Positions 52,134-64,000 of a stretch of 64,000 nucleotides of DNA are shown here, one piece after another. Both the position numbers and the translations under genes were made by a program. Numbering within the stretch: position 1 is the stretch's first letter; each line of letters opens with the position of its first letter. This stretch comes from Dirofilaria immitis (taxonomy: Eukaryota; Nematoda; Chromadorea; Rhabditida; Onchocercidae), in assembly GCA_024305405.1 (NCBI GenBank), contig JAKNDB010000068.1, forward strand, positions 4,840,001 through 4,904,000. Direction: 5' to 3'. The notes beneath the pieces are model-generated. The model had not been told where the DNA came from. It did not search any database and was given only the letters and a program-made list of their open reading frames with translations.

Positions 52134-54688
52134 ATCATAGACTTGTTTTACAAAGAAACGAAATATCACTTATTATTGCAATCATTAATTAAAAATATCG
52201 GAAATTAATATCAAATATATTATTTGATATTTTATATAAAGCTTACTAATATTTATATAAAAACTAAATTTTTATTAATCAAATAGCTTTTATCTATTTA
52301 TTTCGCCCTAAAATAAGAAGAAAAAAAAAGGAAAGATATGAAATGATTGAAAAAAATGAACAAAGTTTATTTGATTAATGAAAATTTAACTGATCATTGA
52401 TCTGATTATTATATAAATATATTTAACAAAAATGTTCAAATGATATGCGATCTCTTCTATTAAAATAATCATCCGTTCTATAGTTATCCACTTCCATTAA
52501 TCATTTTTTTAATCGAAAATTTTCGTCTTAATTTTCTAAAAGGATTTAATTTCTTAGAAGCAGAAGAACGAACTATTGGTTGAAAATGACGACGAAAGGA
52601 AAATCGTTATCGATAGAGGATAGAAAATTAATTTAGGCTTGAGGAGAAGAGATATAAATTAAATTACAAAAAATTTTCAAACAATTTCAATATTTTACGA
52701 AAAACTTGGAATAAGAATTTCGATTTCAGAAAACACAACTAAAATGAAATGCAAAAAAATGATAATAAGAAATTGATAGCATTCGTCTATTATTATTGTT
52801 ATTGATTAAGCAAAACTGATAATGATATTAACAATAAGATTGATGAGAAAGAAATAGTGTGAATAATTCATATCGCGCAGAAATTATGATAAAGAAATTA
52901 ACAGAAATAATCATCATAAAACAGTGAAAGAAAAAAATCGTAATAGCACACGAAAATAATTATGCAAGAATAATTGAAATAGCAGCAATGGTGGTTATAT
53001 GAAGAAGAAAACTAAATAATGATAATATGTGACAATATTAATCGAAAAATAAAGAATGATGATAACAAAGCTGACAAAGATAACGATTAATTTATCATTA
53101 AATAATATTTAATGATAAATTAATTACCAAATTCAAATCAAAAATAATTTAAAAACTCGTTACAATTACAATAAGTGAATTAATGAATCAAAAAATATTA
53201 TATTATTCTAATTATCGAGTAATTTTTTTACCTCATAATTTATATAATAATAGGAAACAAGGAAATAGATAATCAAGTACTTGAATATATTTAAATTAAA
53301 TACATTTGTTAAAGTTACCACTAAATTATGAATGGATTAAGCAATTATCAAAAGAAAATAAAAATGAATAAAAATTTTAGAGTAATATTATAATTAGTGT
53401 AATACTAATTTCTAATATTTTTTCTAATATACTTTCCTTTTTTCCAATTCTAAATATATCATAGTAATCGGTTATGGTATTATTTCTAATACTAATTATA
53501 ATATTACTTTAAAATTATTTCCTAAATTTCAAGTATTTTCAAACTTTTTCTATAGACTCATACATTTATCTTTTTAAGTAATTTCAAATATTTTGACGAC
53601 ATTTTAAATTTCAAACAAAATACGTAAGAAAGAAAAAAGAGAGCTTATGCTTAACATCAACTAAGCAATAAGAAGCAAAACAAAACTCACATAATTTATC
53701 AATTTGATAAATTGGTGATTGGAAAAACAAAAAGAAAACAAAAGTATTACTTTATCAGAATGATTTGTTGATGGAAATGTTAATATAAATGAAAATTGCA
53801 ATAAATCGATTAAACGATCTGATATGATTAAATTTATTTTTTCCATTCATTCACATAATATCCAAAGATAAAAAGATTAAAATAAATAAAAAAATGGGTT
53901 ATGGAAAAGTGGGAAAAAAGGAAAAGAAATAGTAAATATTCTATTCATCTATCATAAATTTGTTAATTAGTAATAAGTAAAGTTTATTTATTTGACAATT
54001 GGGAAGAAATATTTCTAAAAAAAAAAAGCAATTTTTTTCAATATTTTATGTTCTGATATTTTTAATGTTTCAGTATATAATAGTTATATATCATTTTTAT
54101 CTAATTCAAATATGCTTAATTAAATTTTTTATCATTATTATTAATTTTTATCATTATTCCTAATATATACATATATATACAATTATTTTCTTTTTCGATA
54201 AAACTAAGGGTATAAGTTTAAATAATGCAACATTTTTCGTATATATCACTTCTCTATTTAATTCATATTTTAAAATTATTTAAATTATTTGCTTCAATTT
54301 AAATAATTTTTTAATTTCGAATTATTTTCTTATTTTAAAAGAGAAAGAACAAATAAAATTTACTGAAAATATTAAGTTAAATTTTCTTTTCCCTTTTTTT
54401 CACATTTAATCACTAAATTTTGGTAATTTGAGAAACATTTCATTTCGATTCCAATTTCTATTTATAATTTATCATTACAGTAATCGTCGGCATTTATAAA
54501 TTCTTATAGGAATAATTATTTTCTTTCCTTTCTTTGACACATTTGGTTTTTCCATTTATCAGTTTACTATTTGTAAATTTCGCTTTAAGCATTTTAAGAT
54601 GAAATGGGAAAAAATTATTCATTGAATTTATATAGTAATTATTTACACAAATAAACTTATCATGCAACCTGCAACATGCAACATGTAC

Positions 54689-54758
54689 GATGATGATAAT
54701 GATGATAATTATGATAATGATGATGATGATGATTGATGATGATTGATGATGATGATGA
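54689..54758. repeat. (GAT)n microsatellite
   Basis: GAT repeats with interruptions (AAT, TGAT) over about 70 bases, preceded by a small duplication GCAACATGCAACATG. Confidence 0.9.
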
Positions 54759-54813
54759 GAAAGTATATTTTCATTTTATCATTGAATAAACAAACATATC
54801 ATTTATTGATATT

Positions 54814-55022
54814 CACGTGAATGTTCATGAAAATTAAACACGTGAATGTTCAAAAATTCACGTGAAATTGTATCGTTTTTAATTTTTATGCTATTTGAAA
54901 AATTGCCTTCATTTATCAAACCTTTTTTCTTAATTTTTTTCACAATGATTAAGTAAATAGAAAGATATTACTATTAAAGTTCACGTGAATGGTCATAACA
55001 ATTTGCTACAAATATTCACATG
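54814..55022. promoter_or_regulatory. Cluster of CACGTG E-box palindromes
   Basis: Perfect CACGTG occurs at 54814-54819, 54839-54844, 54859-54864 and 54982-54987, and a near variant CACATG at about 55017. Three of the four sit within TTCACGTGAA, and three are followed by AATG. CACGTG is the core site of bHLH-leucine zipper factors (MYC/MAX, MITF/TFEB types). A cluster in otherwise AT-rich DNA is unexpected by base composition. It may be an enhancer, or a short degenerate repeat that happens to contain the site. Confidence 0.35.
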
Positions 55023-57577
55023 AATTTATATCGTTTTTTTTTTTTTTTATTTATGTATAATTCGAAAATTGTAAAACATTTTTTATCAATAAATATGACA
55101 AGGATTATTGCTATTACTATTATTATTATTACTATAATTATTATGATCATTGTTATAGTTATTATTACTTAAGAATATGATGAAGAATAAATGGATCATT
55201 TTTTATCTGCTCACTACCGTTTTATTCCTTGTTTTAATTTTACTCATTTCTATCTTATACATATTTAAGTTAATTATTTACTTCTTTTTTGGAGGGTTTT
55301 TAAAAGTTTTTATTTTTAACTCAATTTGAATCAATCAATAATAAATTCATCAAATTAATCAATTTTTTAAGCCATCTAACAACATTAAATGGCAATATTA
55401 AAATTTATGAAATATTAAAATTTTAAAATTATCTTTGAAATGAAAAAGATTTTTCAATTTTTAAAATTTGCCATTTTTAATTAGAAACATTTCAACTTAA
55501 AATTTAATTTAGAATTCATTGATCACTACATTTTTCACAATAATTCCGCCTTTTTGAACTTTCAATTCTTGTTTTGATCCTTAATTATTTAAATTGATAA
55601 AGCAAGTTTTAAATAATTTCAAAATTGAAATGATTTATTTATTAAAATGGAAAAAATTTTGTTTATTTTGTTTAAGTTATGCATTTATTAAATTTGTAAA
55701 AATATTGCGTAAAAACGTTAAACATATAAATATATATTTACTTATTTGAAAATAGCATATGTTGGTACGATATGCGATATGTTAATAACTGATAAGGAAA
55801 ATTTCAATATATTATATTTCATCTTTGATCGAAACAATTACGATAAAATTAGAAATAAATATACTGGAAGATGGGTAAGAAATTTTTGGATAAGTTTTTC
55901 ATTGCTTTTATTTTTTAATCAATTAAAATAATTAATATATTCAAATGAAAAAAAAGTTTGACATGTCATATTGATGCTTATTGACATTTTTAATTTTGTT
56001 ATTTATTTTTTTAGTTGAAAGCTGTTAGCAAAAGTGAAATGTATGATAAAGAATTTATCATTTTTATCTAGAAAGATAGTAAACAAGCTAAACATTCGCT
56101 TCAAAGTGATGTTTGATGATGTGGCAAAATGACAAACAACTATTTTCAAATATATATGAAAGCCGTAAAAACAATAGTTGATAAAATGATAAGATGGAAT
56201 AAAAAGATTCTTAATCAAATTTCAAATTTTTATATTTGTCAATCAATAAAAATGATCTGATAGGAGTAGAATACATGGGAAGTTATAATGACATCGGGAA
56301 AAAAATATTATTTGAAATTGTAATTGTTAATTAAATATGGAAAATATGAATTTATATAATCATTATTAATTATCATTAAATTAACTATTATTATAAAATA
56401 GTTTAATTCAGTTAAAAAATTTTAAATATTTTCTTTTTTATTTATTAAATATACCAAAAAAAAATTCTGAAAATTATTCCCATTGAAATAAATAGCCAAG
56501 AAAGATTTTTTTATGAATTTTTGATTATTAATAAAATATATTAAATTATTTCAACATTAAAATTTATTTCAAATTTAATTATTGTTTTTAATTAAACTAC
56601 TATTTTCAACAACGATTAATTAATAAAATTTAATTGTAAATTAAAGTACTAATAAAAATATTTCTTTCTTTCAAACAAATTGTTTCATCAATGCTATCAA
56701 AACTGGTATTGCTAAGTTTTTGAATAGCAATTCTATTAAAACTGGTATTGCTATGTAAAATTATTTGTAAATAATCAATAAAATTGATTATTTAATAGTG
56801 GAAAATACTCTTAAAAAAGAAGAGGTATCGAAAGTTATCTGATAAGTTTTGATCACAGTTGATAATATTGGTTTTATTTTGTTTCCTCCATTAATACAAT
56901 TGATTTATTTATATGTAAAAATGTTCTTTATCTAATTATTTTACATTTTTAAAAAATATTTTGATATTTAAATAAATTCTTCGTTAGAAATGAACAAAAA
57001 CAAAATGTGGCCCCTCTAAAATATTTAAATATAAAAGATAATCGAAGTGTAATGGAGATATTTTTCGATATATTACAATGAAATGCAATAAACTAACATC
57101 AGCCAAGAAATGAGGTCATCATATTTACATATATTCTGCAATATTTGACCTATATGAGCGAGCCTATTCAAATGATTGATTTTTTTCCGCCATTGTTAAA
57201 ATCTTGCTTTCATATCTGTCAATAGATCGAGAATATGCCAATTGAGAATATGCCAACTATTCGACATATAAAAGTTCATTTAAAACAATAAAATTTTTAA
57301 TCGATATTTTCGAAGTCTTACATTTATATAAATGCCAATTATTTGACATATAAAAGACAATAGAATGAATAAATTTTTTCGTCTAAAATCATCGATATCT
57401 TTAGCTTTTCCTATTTTTCTCTCTTTTTTTTCTTTAAATCATCTTATTTTTTGGAATATATATATTTATTTTTCTATGGGATGGCTTTATGGGATTGATT
57501 AAATTCATTTTTCTTTTAAACTATTTCTCTCTTTTTTAATATATATCTTTCTATTTTTCTTCACCCTATACCTCACT

Positions 57578-57598
57578 TTCTCTCTCTCTCTCTCTCTC
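57578..57598. repeat. CT microsatellite
   Basis: A pure TC run of about 20 bases. Confidence 0.8.
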
Positions 57599-57882
57599 GC
57601 CTTCATTTCTTATTTTTATTTAAATTTCGAAAGGATTTTATCTCTTCGTTATCCAAAACGATTCCTTTTATCATCAATGATAATGAATGATTTTGACGTG
57701 ATTGTTGTCCCTTCCATCCAATCAATTCATTTGTTATTCTATCGAACAGATTGATATATTACTACACAGATGTTCCCAATATTTAACTATCTCCAATATA
57801 TTATTATATTTCTGCCATCATTATTATTAAATTATTGTTAACATCATCATCATCATTATTTGTTGTTTAAACTAAAGCGATA

Positions 57883-57885
<3 letters not shown>

Positions 57886-57917
<32 letters not shown>

Positions 57918-58013
57918 TATTATTATTGTTGCTATCGCCATTATAACAGTATTATCGCCTAAACTAAAATAATACAACGAGAAGAAACATCGTTATTATT
58001 ATTATTATTATTG
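57886..58013. repeat. ATC and ATT trinucleotide microsatellites
   Basis: ATC repeats at 57886-57927, preceded by a shorter ATC run at 57843-57856, and an ATT run at 57991-58013. Confidence 0.85.
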
Positions 58014-58570
58014 TTATTTGCTTGAATCAAATATTATCATTAAGAAGTGATGAAACAAGATTGAGTTATCATAGTTATTATTGTCATCACTTACTATCAA
58101 TGCATTCTTATCATATTTATCCTTTTTATATAAAAATTCTCTCAATAAATAATAAAATAAAATTTTATTTAATTGCGATTGCTAAGACAAAAATTAAAAA
58201 AAAAAAAGGATAACAAACAAATAAATATATCCGAGAAAAAAGTTTAATTGAATTTTCTTCGATTGAAAATATTATAATATATAAATTTAAACGATCAGAA
58301 AGGTGTTAACTTACTTTTAGTTATCACAGAAGATTTATTTATCTTTTAAGAAAGAACTTTATCAAATCACATAAAAGATTTATCATAAATATGAAAAATA
58401 GTAAAAATTGAAAACAAATCAAAAAAAGGGAAAAAAATAAAAAAATCGGAAATTAATAAAAATTCTTTTATTAATTAAAAATTTAAGCAATAAATAAAAG
58501 GAATAATTAAAGTAATTAAAAAACAAACAAATTTAAATTCAAATATTCGATAAAAGTTCATATTTAGTCC

Positions 58571-58774
58571 ATTTCTCTGCTTCTTCTTTCTTTTTAACTC
58601 TTCTCCTTGTAAAACTTTTTACATTTCTCTGCTTCTTCTTTCTTTTAACTCTTCTCCTTGTAAAACTTTTTTACATTTCTCTGCTTCTTCTTTCTTTTAA
58701 CTCTTCTCCTTGTAAAACTTTTTACATTTCTCTGCTTCTTCTTTCTTTTTAACTCTTCTCCTTGTAAAACTTTT
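58571..58774. repeat. 51-52 bp tandem repeat, four copies
   Basis: The unit ACATTTCTCTGCTTCTTCTT plus CTTTTTAACTCTTCTCCTTG plus TAAAACTTTT occurs at about 58571, 58621, 58673 and 58724, differing mainly in T-run lengths. Confidence 0.95.
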
Positions 58775-58941
58775 GCTCACAAATTTTTGGCGAAATTTAG
58801 CAAAATGAAATTTTTTTAAATATAAAATTTATAAATTAATTATCATTTGACAATGTTAGACATACAAAATATCATTATTACTTTATAGGAAATTTAGGAG
58901 AGAAAGATAGAAAGAAAAAAAACAGAGTAATGAAAATAGTT

Positions 58942-58989
58942 AAAGTTTTACAGGAGAAGAATAAAAAAAAGAAGAAGCAGAGAAATGTA
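58942..58989. repeat. Inverted copy of the 51-bp repeat unit
   Basis: AAAGTTTTACAGGAGAAGAA followed by an A-run, GAAGAAGCAGAGAAATGT, is the reverse complement of one unit of the array at 58571-58774 with a few changes. Degenerate units built on AAATGTAAATATCT continue to about 59135. Confidence 0.85.
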
Positions 58990-59489
58990 AATATCTAAAT
59001 GTAATAGTGATGATTAAAAAGAAAAAAATGAGAAATAGATAGAAAAATGTAAATATCTGAGAAAAGAAAAAAAACGTAAATATTTAGAAATTAGAAAAAA
59101 GAAAAGACGGAAAAATGCAAATATCTATAGATTGAGAAGAAAAAAGGAAAACAAAAAAGCAAAAAAAATACACTTATAGCTAATGACTGAAAAGAAGAGA
59201 AACAGCTGAAAATATTTAAAAAAGCAGAAAACGAAAAAAAGGACGGATTAAAGAGATAAGGAAGTGAGAAGAAAGGACGGAAGGAAGGGAAAAAGCAGCG
59301 AAAAAAGTGAATTATTTGAAGATTGAAAAGAAAAAAGAAGAAGAAGGAAATAATAGGAATGAAAAGGAAAGAGAAAAAGTGAAAATAAAAGAAGCGTTAA
59401 TGATATTGATGGTATGTGTAGGAAATTTCATAAAGAAAAAATTCAATTATTTCATTTCATTTTTATTCAAAGTTGAAATTTTGCATTTT

Positions 59490-59760
59490 GCCAAAAGGCG
59501 TGGCAGCGGCCGCATTTTGGTGTCATTGGTTGGAATGGTTAAATGATAAGGCGGAGTCTCGAGCCTGGAAATCGATATAAAATGATACTGGCGATAAAGT
59601 TAGCTCATCATTTCTTCAACAAGAAGTACTCGCGTCCAGTGACCCCGGCGTGGTTGCAGTAGCAGCATTTTCCAAAGGCCTTTAGGGCCAAGATTGTTTT
59701 GGGCTTAAAGAAAGGGACAAGAATTAGTCAGCCGACTAAAAGAGCTTCCATTCGTAACTC
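59490..59760 (+). promoter_or_regulatory. GC-elevated promoter and 5' region of trehalase gene
   Basis: Base composition shifts sharply from the A-rich DNA on the left. The block contains GGCAGCGGCCGC, ATTGG motifs, GGCGGAGTCTCGAG, a TATA-like TATAAAAT at 59576-59583 and CAAAGGCCTTTAGGGCCAAG. It lies about 0.4 kb upstream of the trehalase start, so a core promoter and a noncoding leader are plausible. The exact start site cannot be read from the sequence. Confidence 0.45.
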
Positions 59761-60019
59761 TTTTTAGTCCTTGACTACTTACATTCAAATCTGTTACGAT
59801 TTTTCGATCGTTATACGAACAAATTTCGTACTGATAATTTCCTCTTCTATCATTTCTCGATATCGGGTATTTAAATTCCTGATTGAAATATAAAACGGTT
59901 TACAATTATTCCGTTTATTGTCCCGGGCAATATTTTTACCATCGATCCGGGTGTCGAATCATCCAAAGAAGTTATTTAATTTCTGAGGAGGCATAGTATT
60001 TGTCCCAGTTCGATCAGCT

Positions 60020-61431
60020 ATGACTGTCATTGATACGACAGCGGTTAATACTAATAATATCCTACCATCAACAATAATACCAACAGCAACAACCGCTAGA
60101 ACATCATCATCTGATACCGAAGCCCAAATCATCAATGATACCGGAGATGCCCCGGTATCTCGAAAATTCGGTGTTTCTGCACTAGTAGTACCGATAACAA
60201 CCGGAACCATCAAATCGGAAATTATGAAGGAGATTTATTGTAGTGGTTCACTGCTTGAAGCAGTTCAAAAAGCTCACATCTTCCACGATTGCAAACATTT
60301 CGTCGATATGCCACTCAAAACTGATGCTGGTTGGTTTATTTTATTCAAAATTTGACCTTTTTATTTGATGACCTTTTTCTTTTATTCCAAATATGATATG
60401 CTATCGATTGAGATGAAATTGAAAAAGTTGCAAGAAAGTATAATATGATGTAGTGAAATAAAAAAATTTTAAATAAACTATTAATTTCATTTTCATCAGT
60501 GATAATTTACTATCATAGTATTTTAATATTTCATACAATTTCTCTCAGATTTTGATATTCATCGATATCTTAGCATTTTAGAAAAAAAAACGGAATTTTG
60601 ATTATATTTAATGATGGTGTTACTAGAATGCCGTTATTGATTAATCAATAGAATTTCATCAGGATATCTCTCTTTTTACTTTAGTTTACTAGAGAATATC
60701 GTCATTGATTAGTTAACAGAATTTCATCGGGATATCTCGATATGTCCCTTTTTAGCTTAGTTTACTAGAATGACACTATTGATTAATCAATATAATTTCA
60801 TCGGGATATCTCGATATGTCTCTTTTTTAGCTTAGTTTACTAGAATGTCATTATTGATTAATCAATAAAATTTCATCAGCATCTATCTCTCCACATCTCT
60901 TTTCTTTTTTATTTTTTGATAGTCAAATTATCGTGCTAACAATTTAGTCGATATCTCATAGAAAGCCGATGAAAAGAAATGAAAGAAAAGAATAAAATTT
61001 ACGGAAGGAATAAGATTTACAGATGGATGATGAATTATTGAATTATTTTAGAGTATATGTATATATATATACATAAATATATAAAAAATAAGGGAGAAAA
61101 AAAACCGACTTTTTTTTTATATATATATATATGTCTAAGTGATAATATTGATATGGGTGTAGTGTAATAGAGCGAAGATTTATCATTCATTGTGCACATA
61201 TTTCATCATATAATCGATGGGAGTTGTTATATGCCACACGCAGATAATTTTGAAGCTTATACTAATTGCACGCAAAAGGGATGATATATATTTTATTAAA
61301 AAATTCGAACTAAAATAGTTAATTAATAAAATGGAAGAAGAATGGGTATTATTTCAAGATTAATCAAATTTCATTCATTTTTTCCGCATAAGTGCACACT
61401 CTTATACATACATATATATACATGAACAAAT

Positions 61432-61464
<33 letters not shown>

Positions 61465-61915
61465 CATACACACACATACATACACACACAAACACAACTT
61501 TCAGATGTATACACTCATGTAATTGATTTTATGTTTTTTTTTTGAAGAAATCATTGCTCATATCTGTCAAAAATTGCAATCCAACCATTAAACCGACGTT
61601 TTTTTAGTAATAATGTCAAGATTTTGTACTTAGTAGTATTAATTATGTTGAACTTGTTATCTGTCAAAAATTGCATGCTGTTTTGCAGAAACAACATTGC
61701 AACATTGGCATGAATTGATTGCATCCGGTCAAATCGATGAAAATTCGCTGCGACGCTTTGTTGAAAATCATTTTGATGAGCCAGGTGGAGAATTGGACAA
61801 TTGTGAACCAAGTGATTTTGATCCGGAATACGGCAAATTTGAATCCATCAATTCACCATCATATCGTCAATGGGCTAAAGAACTTCATCGAAAATGGCCT
61901 ACACTATGCCGTAAG
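60020..61915 (+). CDS. Trehalase (GH37), 5' exons
   Basis: Two exons are visible: 60020-60329 and 61689-61915, joined across a 1.36-kb intron (donor G|GTTGGT, acceptor TTTTGCAG) in phase; the second ends at AAG|GTAAAC. The first ATG after an in-frame stop is used. Residues 1 to about 70 are a Thr/Ser-rich, poorly conserved N-terminus without an obvious signal peptide. Then comes the trehalase entry block EIYCSGSLLEAVQKAHIFHD followed by KHFVDMPLKTDAE, TTLQHWHELIASG, RRFVENHFDEPGGELDNCEP and YRQWAKELHRKWPTLCRK. GH37 enzymes hydrolyse trehalose to two glucose molecules; in nematodes this supports sugar transport, egg and stress physiology. The signature block and catalytic residues are downstream and not in the window: I searched to 64000 and saw no PGGRF or YYWD-type exon. 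The intron carries a four-copy repeat and a CA microsatellite. Confidence 0.9.
60621..60886. repeat. 66-77 bp tandem repeat, four copies, in trehalase intron 1
   Basis: Units begin TACTAGAATG at about 60621, 60687, 60764 and 60838, and contain TTGATTAATCAATA, ATTTCATC(A/G)GGATATCTC and CTTAGTTTA. The middle two carry an extra CGATATGTC. Confidence 0.9.
61431..61496. repeat. CA microsatellite in trehalase intron 1
   Basis: CA repeats interrupted by CG, CATA and CAAA. A shorter TA run lies at about 61059-61080 and another at about 61117-61131. Confidence 0.92.
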
Positions 61916-64000
61916 GTAAACATTGCTTTTCTTTTTATTTTCAAATTTCACATATGCAGGTGAGTATCGGGCGAAGTTTCCGAAAATGAGGAAAATGTAT
62001 AAGTTAGATTTTCAATTATTCCATTTCAAAATCTGACTTTTGCACTTGATATTTACGTTGCTTGGAAGCTTCCGATTAAGTTTTGCAATATCATAAAGAA
62101 AATTGAAGCTAAGAAGAGAAATTTTAATCCGATATACTATTGCACCGGTTATTTATAGTTTAAATTTTCTTACCTTGGAAGCTTCTGGTCAACTATATCA
62201 TGTTACAATTTAGAAATAAAGGTTTACTCAGACGTGATTTTCAACTCTTCCTAATTTCTTCCTAATTCCATCAATAATTGCCGTGTTACCCGGTTCTTGC
62301 AAAAAGAAAATAGTTATCAGTTCTACCTGGATTCTCCCTGCTAAGTGGGTACTTTTCTGCTAAATTTCGGAAAAAATGTTTATGAGAAAACGCAATTTTC
62401 TCTAACTTATCACCGGACATCATTAACACTAATTACGTGTCAGTGAAAGAAAAAGATTCTTGGCCATTAAATTGTACATTTAAGGTGGAACATAAATCTA
62501 TTACCTCGTTTCCGACTTACTATTTAAGAGGTTCAAGAATAAAAACTTTTTGTCGAAAAAAGAAATTGGAGTTGTTCGAACTTCAAAAAATGTTTGGCCG
62601 CATCGAAATGTGTGCATAAAAAGCTGGTCTTTGTTTTATTTCATTGGCATTTGATTACAAAATAAAAGAAAGCAGTTCAAATTTAATTTTCTTGGACTCG
62701 AACAATTTTTAAATTGTATGGATTAAATAACATTTCCATTTCGCCTTGATTTGTTAAAAATTTAATGAAATAGTAGTGGTATAAGCAGACCAGCTTTATC
62801 TAGTGATGTATATAGATAGGCTTGGAAAATAGGTTTGAGTAAGTCGGAGAGGTATCATGCATTTTGGACGTTTTTTCCTTGGGTTCAATAGATCTAATTT
62901 TATGGAAATTCGAAAAAATCTACTTGTTTCATTGCTTTTTGGGATCTTTAATTTTAAGATTTGAAATTCTTCCCCTTATTATCCCCTTTAGTATCCCTTC
63001 CAATAATTTCCCATTCTTCAGAATATCTAGGCTTTTCTTCAGGTAATGCTGCTCGATTTTCTTGTTTTCGATTCATTTAAACTAGATTTGATGCTTTTCC
63101 GAGCTTTAAACAATAAGGTAAATTATTAGTGGATGAATATTTGGGGTTTTTTTAACTTCGGTCAGGATTTCGACATATCATTGATACCAAACTATTTTCA
63201 TTCGTGCATTAAGTTCCGAATTTATTTTGCATCTAGATTTGAGAAGTCTGTTCGTGCTCTGCATGAATTTTAATTTGCAAATTCTGCTAAGTTTCTTTCA
63301 CTTCCTTGCCCCTTTTCTTTTTTCATTGGGATGGATTTTTCCTAAACTGATCTCGGAAAAGCATCATGGAAAAATTGTTTCTGGGTGAGACTTTTTCATG
63401 AAGTGAATGGAAATTTTTTGGAAATTATGAAATTTGAAAAACAGAAATTGTACCAAAATTTCCATGAAAATGTTTCATTCTGAAACGAATTAGAACTTAT
63501 GTTCATTTTCTTTTTCTTTTCTTTTTCTTTTCGATTTTACAATTAGGAATCCCGTATGTTCCGTACACAAGGTTTACTACTGAAATTTGATAAAACTCTC
63601 CCTGGACTCCTTGAAATATTTTAGGAATTCATGCTGCCATCATCATCATCATCTACACCATTCAGAAGCACGATATACGTATATCGGAAACGTTTTGAAT
63701 CGCTTTCTAAATGGTACCAACAACAATATCAACAATAGAACATATATATGTATACATGTACTATTTGTGTATCACTATATTCCGGAGTTTCCCGGAATTC
63801 TTCATTGTCAGCATGGAAGCAATGGAATGGATTGATGCATCGTCATTCTCGTCCAGCGAACACTACAATCTTAGAAATCACTTAGGCAACTAGAATCTAG
63901 GCTTATTGTAGTTTTTAGCTTATTAGGGCATGCGTCAAGGTTTCATCTAAATTCTAAGGTTATACTTCAGCTTCTCACTGCACAGGTATGATTAAAGGTT
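61916..64000 (+). other. Probable trehalase intron running off the window
   Basis: After the donor at 61916 no further trehalase exon is recognised. The base composition is milder than in the gene desert. Short frames at about 62437-62619, 62864-63046 and 63587-63893 show no known domain. Regulatory elements or alternative exons could be present but cannot be shown. Confidence 0.4.

Noticed and set aside
59307..59546. Plus-strand frame rich in Lys/Glu
   Set aside because: Follows an A/G-rich degenerate repeat; only its end enters the promoter block. No conserved motif.
59959..60213. Minus-strand frame of 84 codons with no gaps
   Set aside because: It lies antisense to trehalase exon 1 and reflects that exon's codon pattern; no splice or domain support.
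1..64000. tRNA genes, spliced-leader RNA genes, CRISPR arrays, mariner-type transposons or Wolbachia-derived inserts
   Set aside because: Looked for their characteristic sequences by eye (T-loop boxes, leader sequence, regular spacers, transposase motifs, bacterial-type long frames) and saw none; a covariance or profile search could still find diverged copies.

Overview
The window looks like a piece of a nematode nuclear genome. It is strongly AT-rich. Coding exons are small and scattered between AT-rich introns, most acceptors read (T)TTCAG or TTTTAG, and some initiation codons lie only 5 to 10 bases downstream of a TTTCAG that has no upstream coding exon, as expected for spliced-leader trans-splicing. 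The gene content fits a spirurid or filarial-type worm, but the species cannot be named from the sequence. There is no bacterial, phage or CRISPR content.

Layout: (1) 220-1173 (+): last two exons of a Snail/Scratch-family C2H2 zinc-finger repressor, cut by the left edge. (2) 2936-9330 (-): a 14-exon secreted BPI/LBP/CETP-type lipid-binding protein. (3) 13393-21044 (-): a 16-exon DDX11/CHL1-type iron-sulfur DNA helicase. (4) 23141-35806 (-): a 28-exon phosphorylase kinase alpha-type regulatory subunit. (5) 37334-37594 (-): an orphan terminal exon of unknown identity. (6) 38192-39714 (-): a three-exon secreted ML-domain (NPC2/MD-2-like) lipid-binding protein. (7) About 39.7-59.5 kb: a 20-kb AT-rich stretch without recognisable genes, containing a truncated 5S rRNA copy, tandem repeats, microsatellites and a cluster of CACGTG sites. 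(8) 60020-61915 (+): the first two exons of a trehalase running off the right edge.

BPI, DDX11, PHKA and the ML gene all lie on the minus strand, but the gaps between them are long and nothing proves an operon. Functionally the set mixes chromosome maintenance (DDX11), glycogen and trehalose metabolism (PHKA, trehalase), secreted lipid binding (BPI, ML) and a developmental transcription factor.

The most informative unusual observation concerns sequence quality or gene integrity. DDX11, PHKA and BPI each need one-base changes to keep an otherwise conserved frame, and nearly every one falls in a run of identical bases; most are fixed by adding one base. That pattern suggests homopolymer undercalls in the assembly more than real gene death. 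Also notable are partial exon duplications inside introns of DDX11 and PHKA, a GC-AG intron in PHKA, and a PHKA C-terminus lacking the usual prenylation signal. I found no convincing new multi-gene system.
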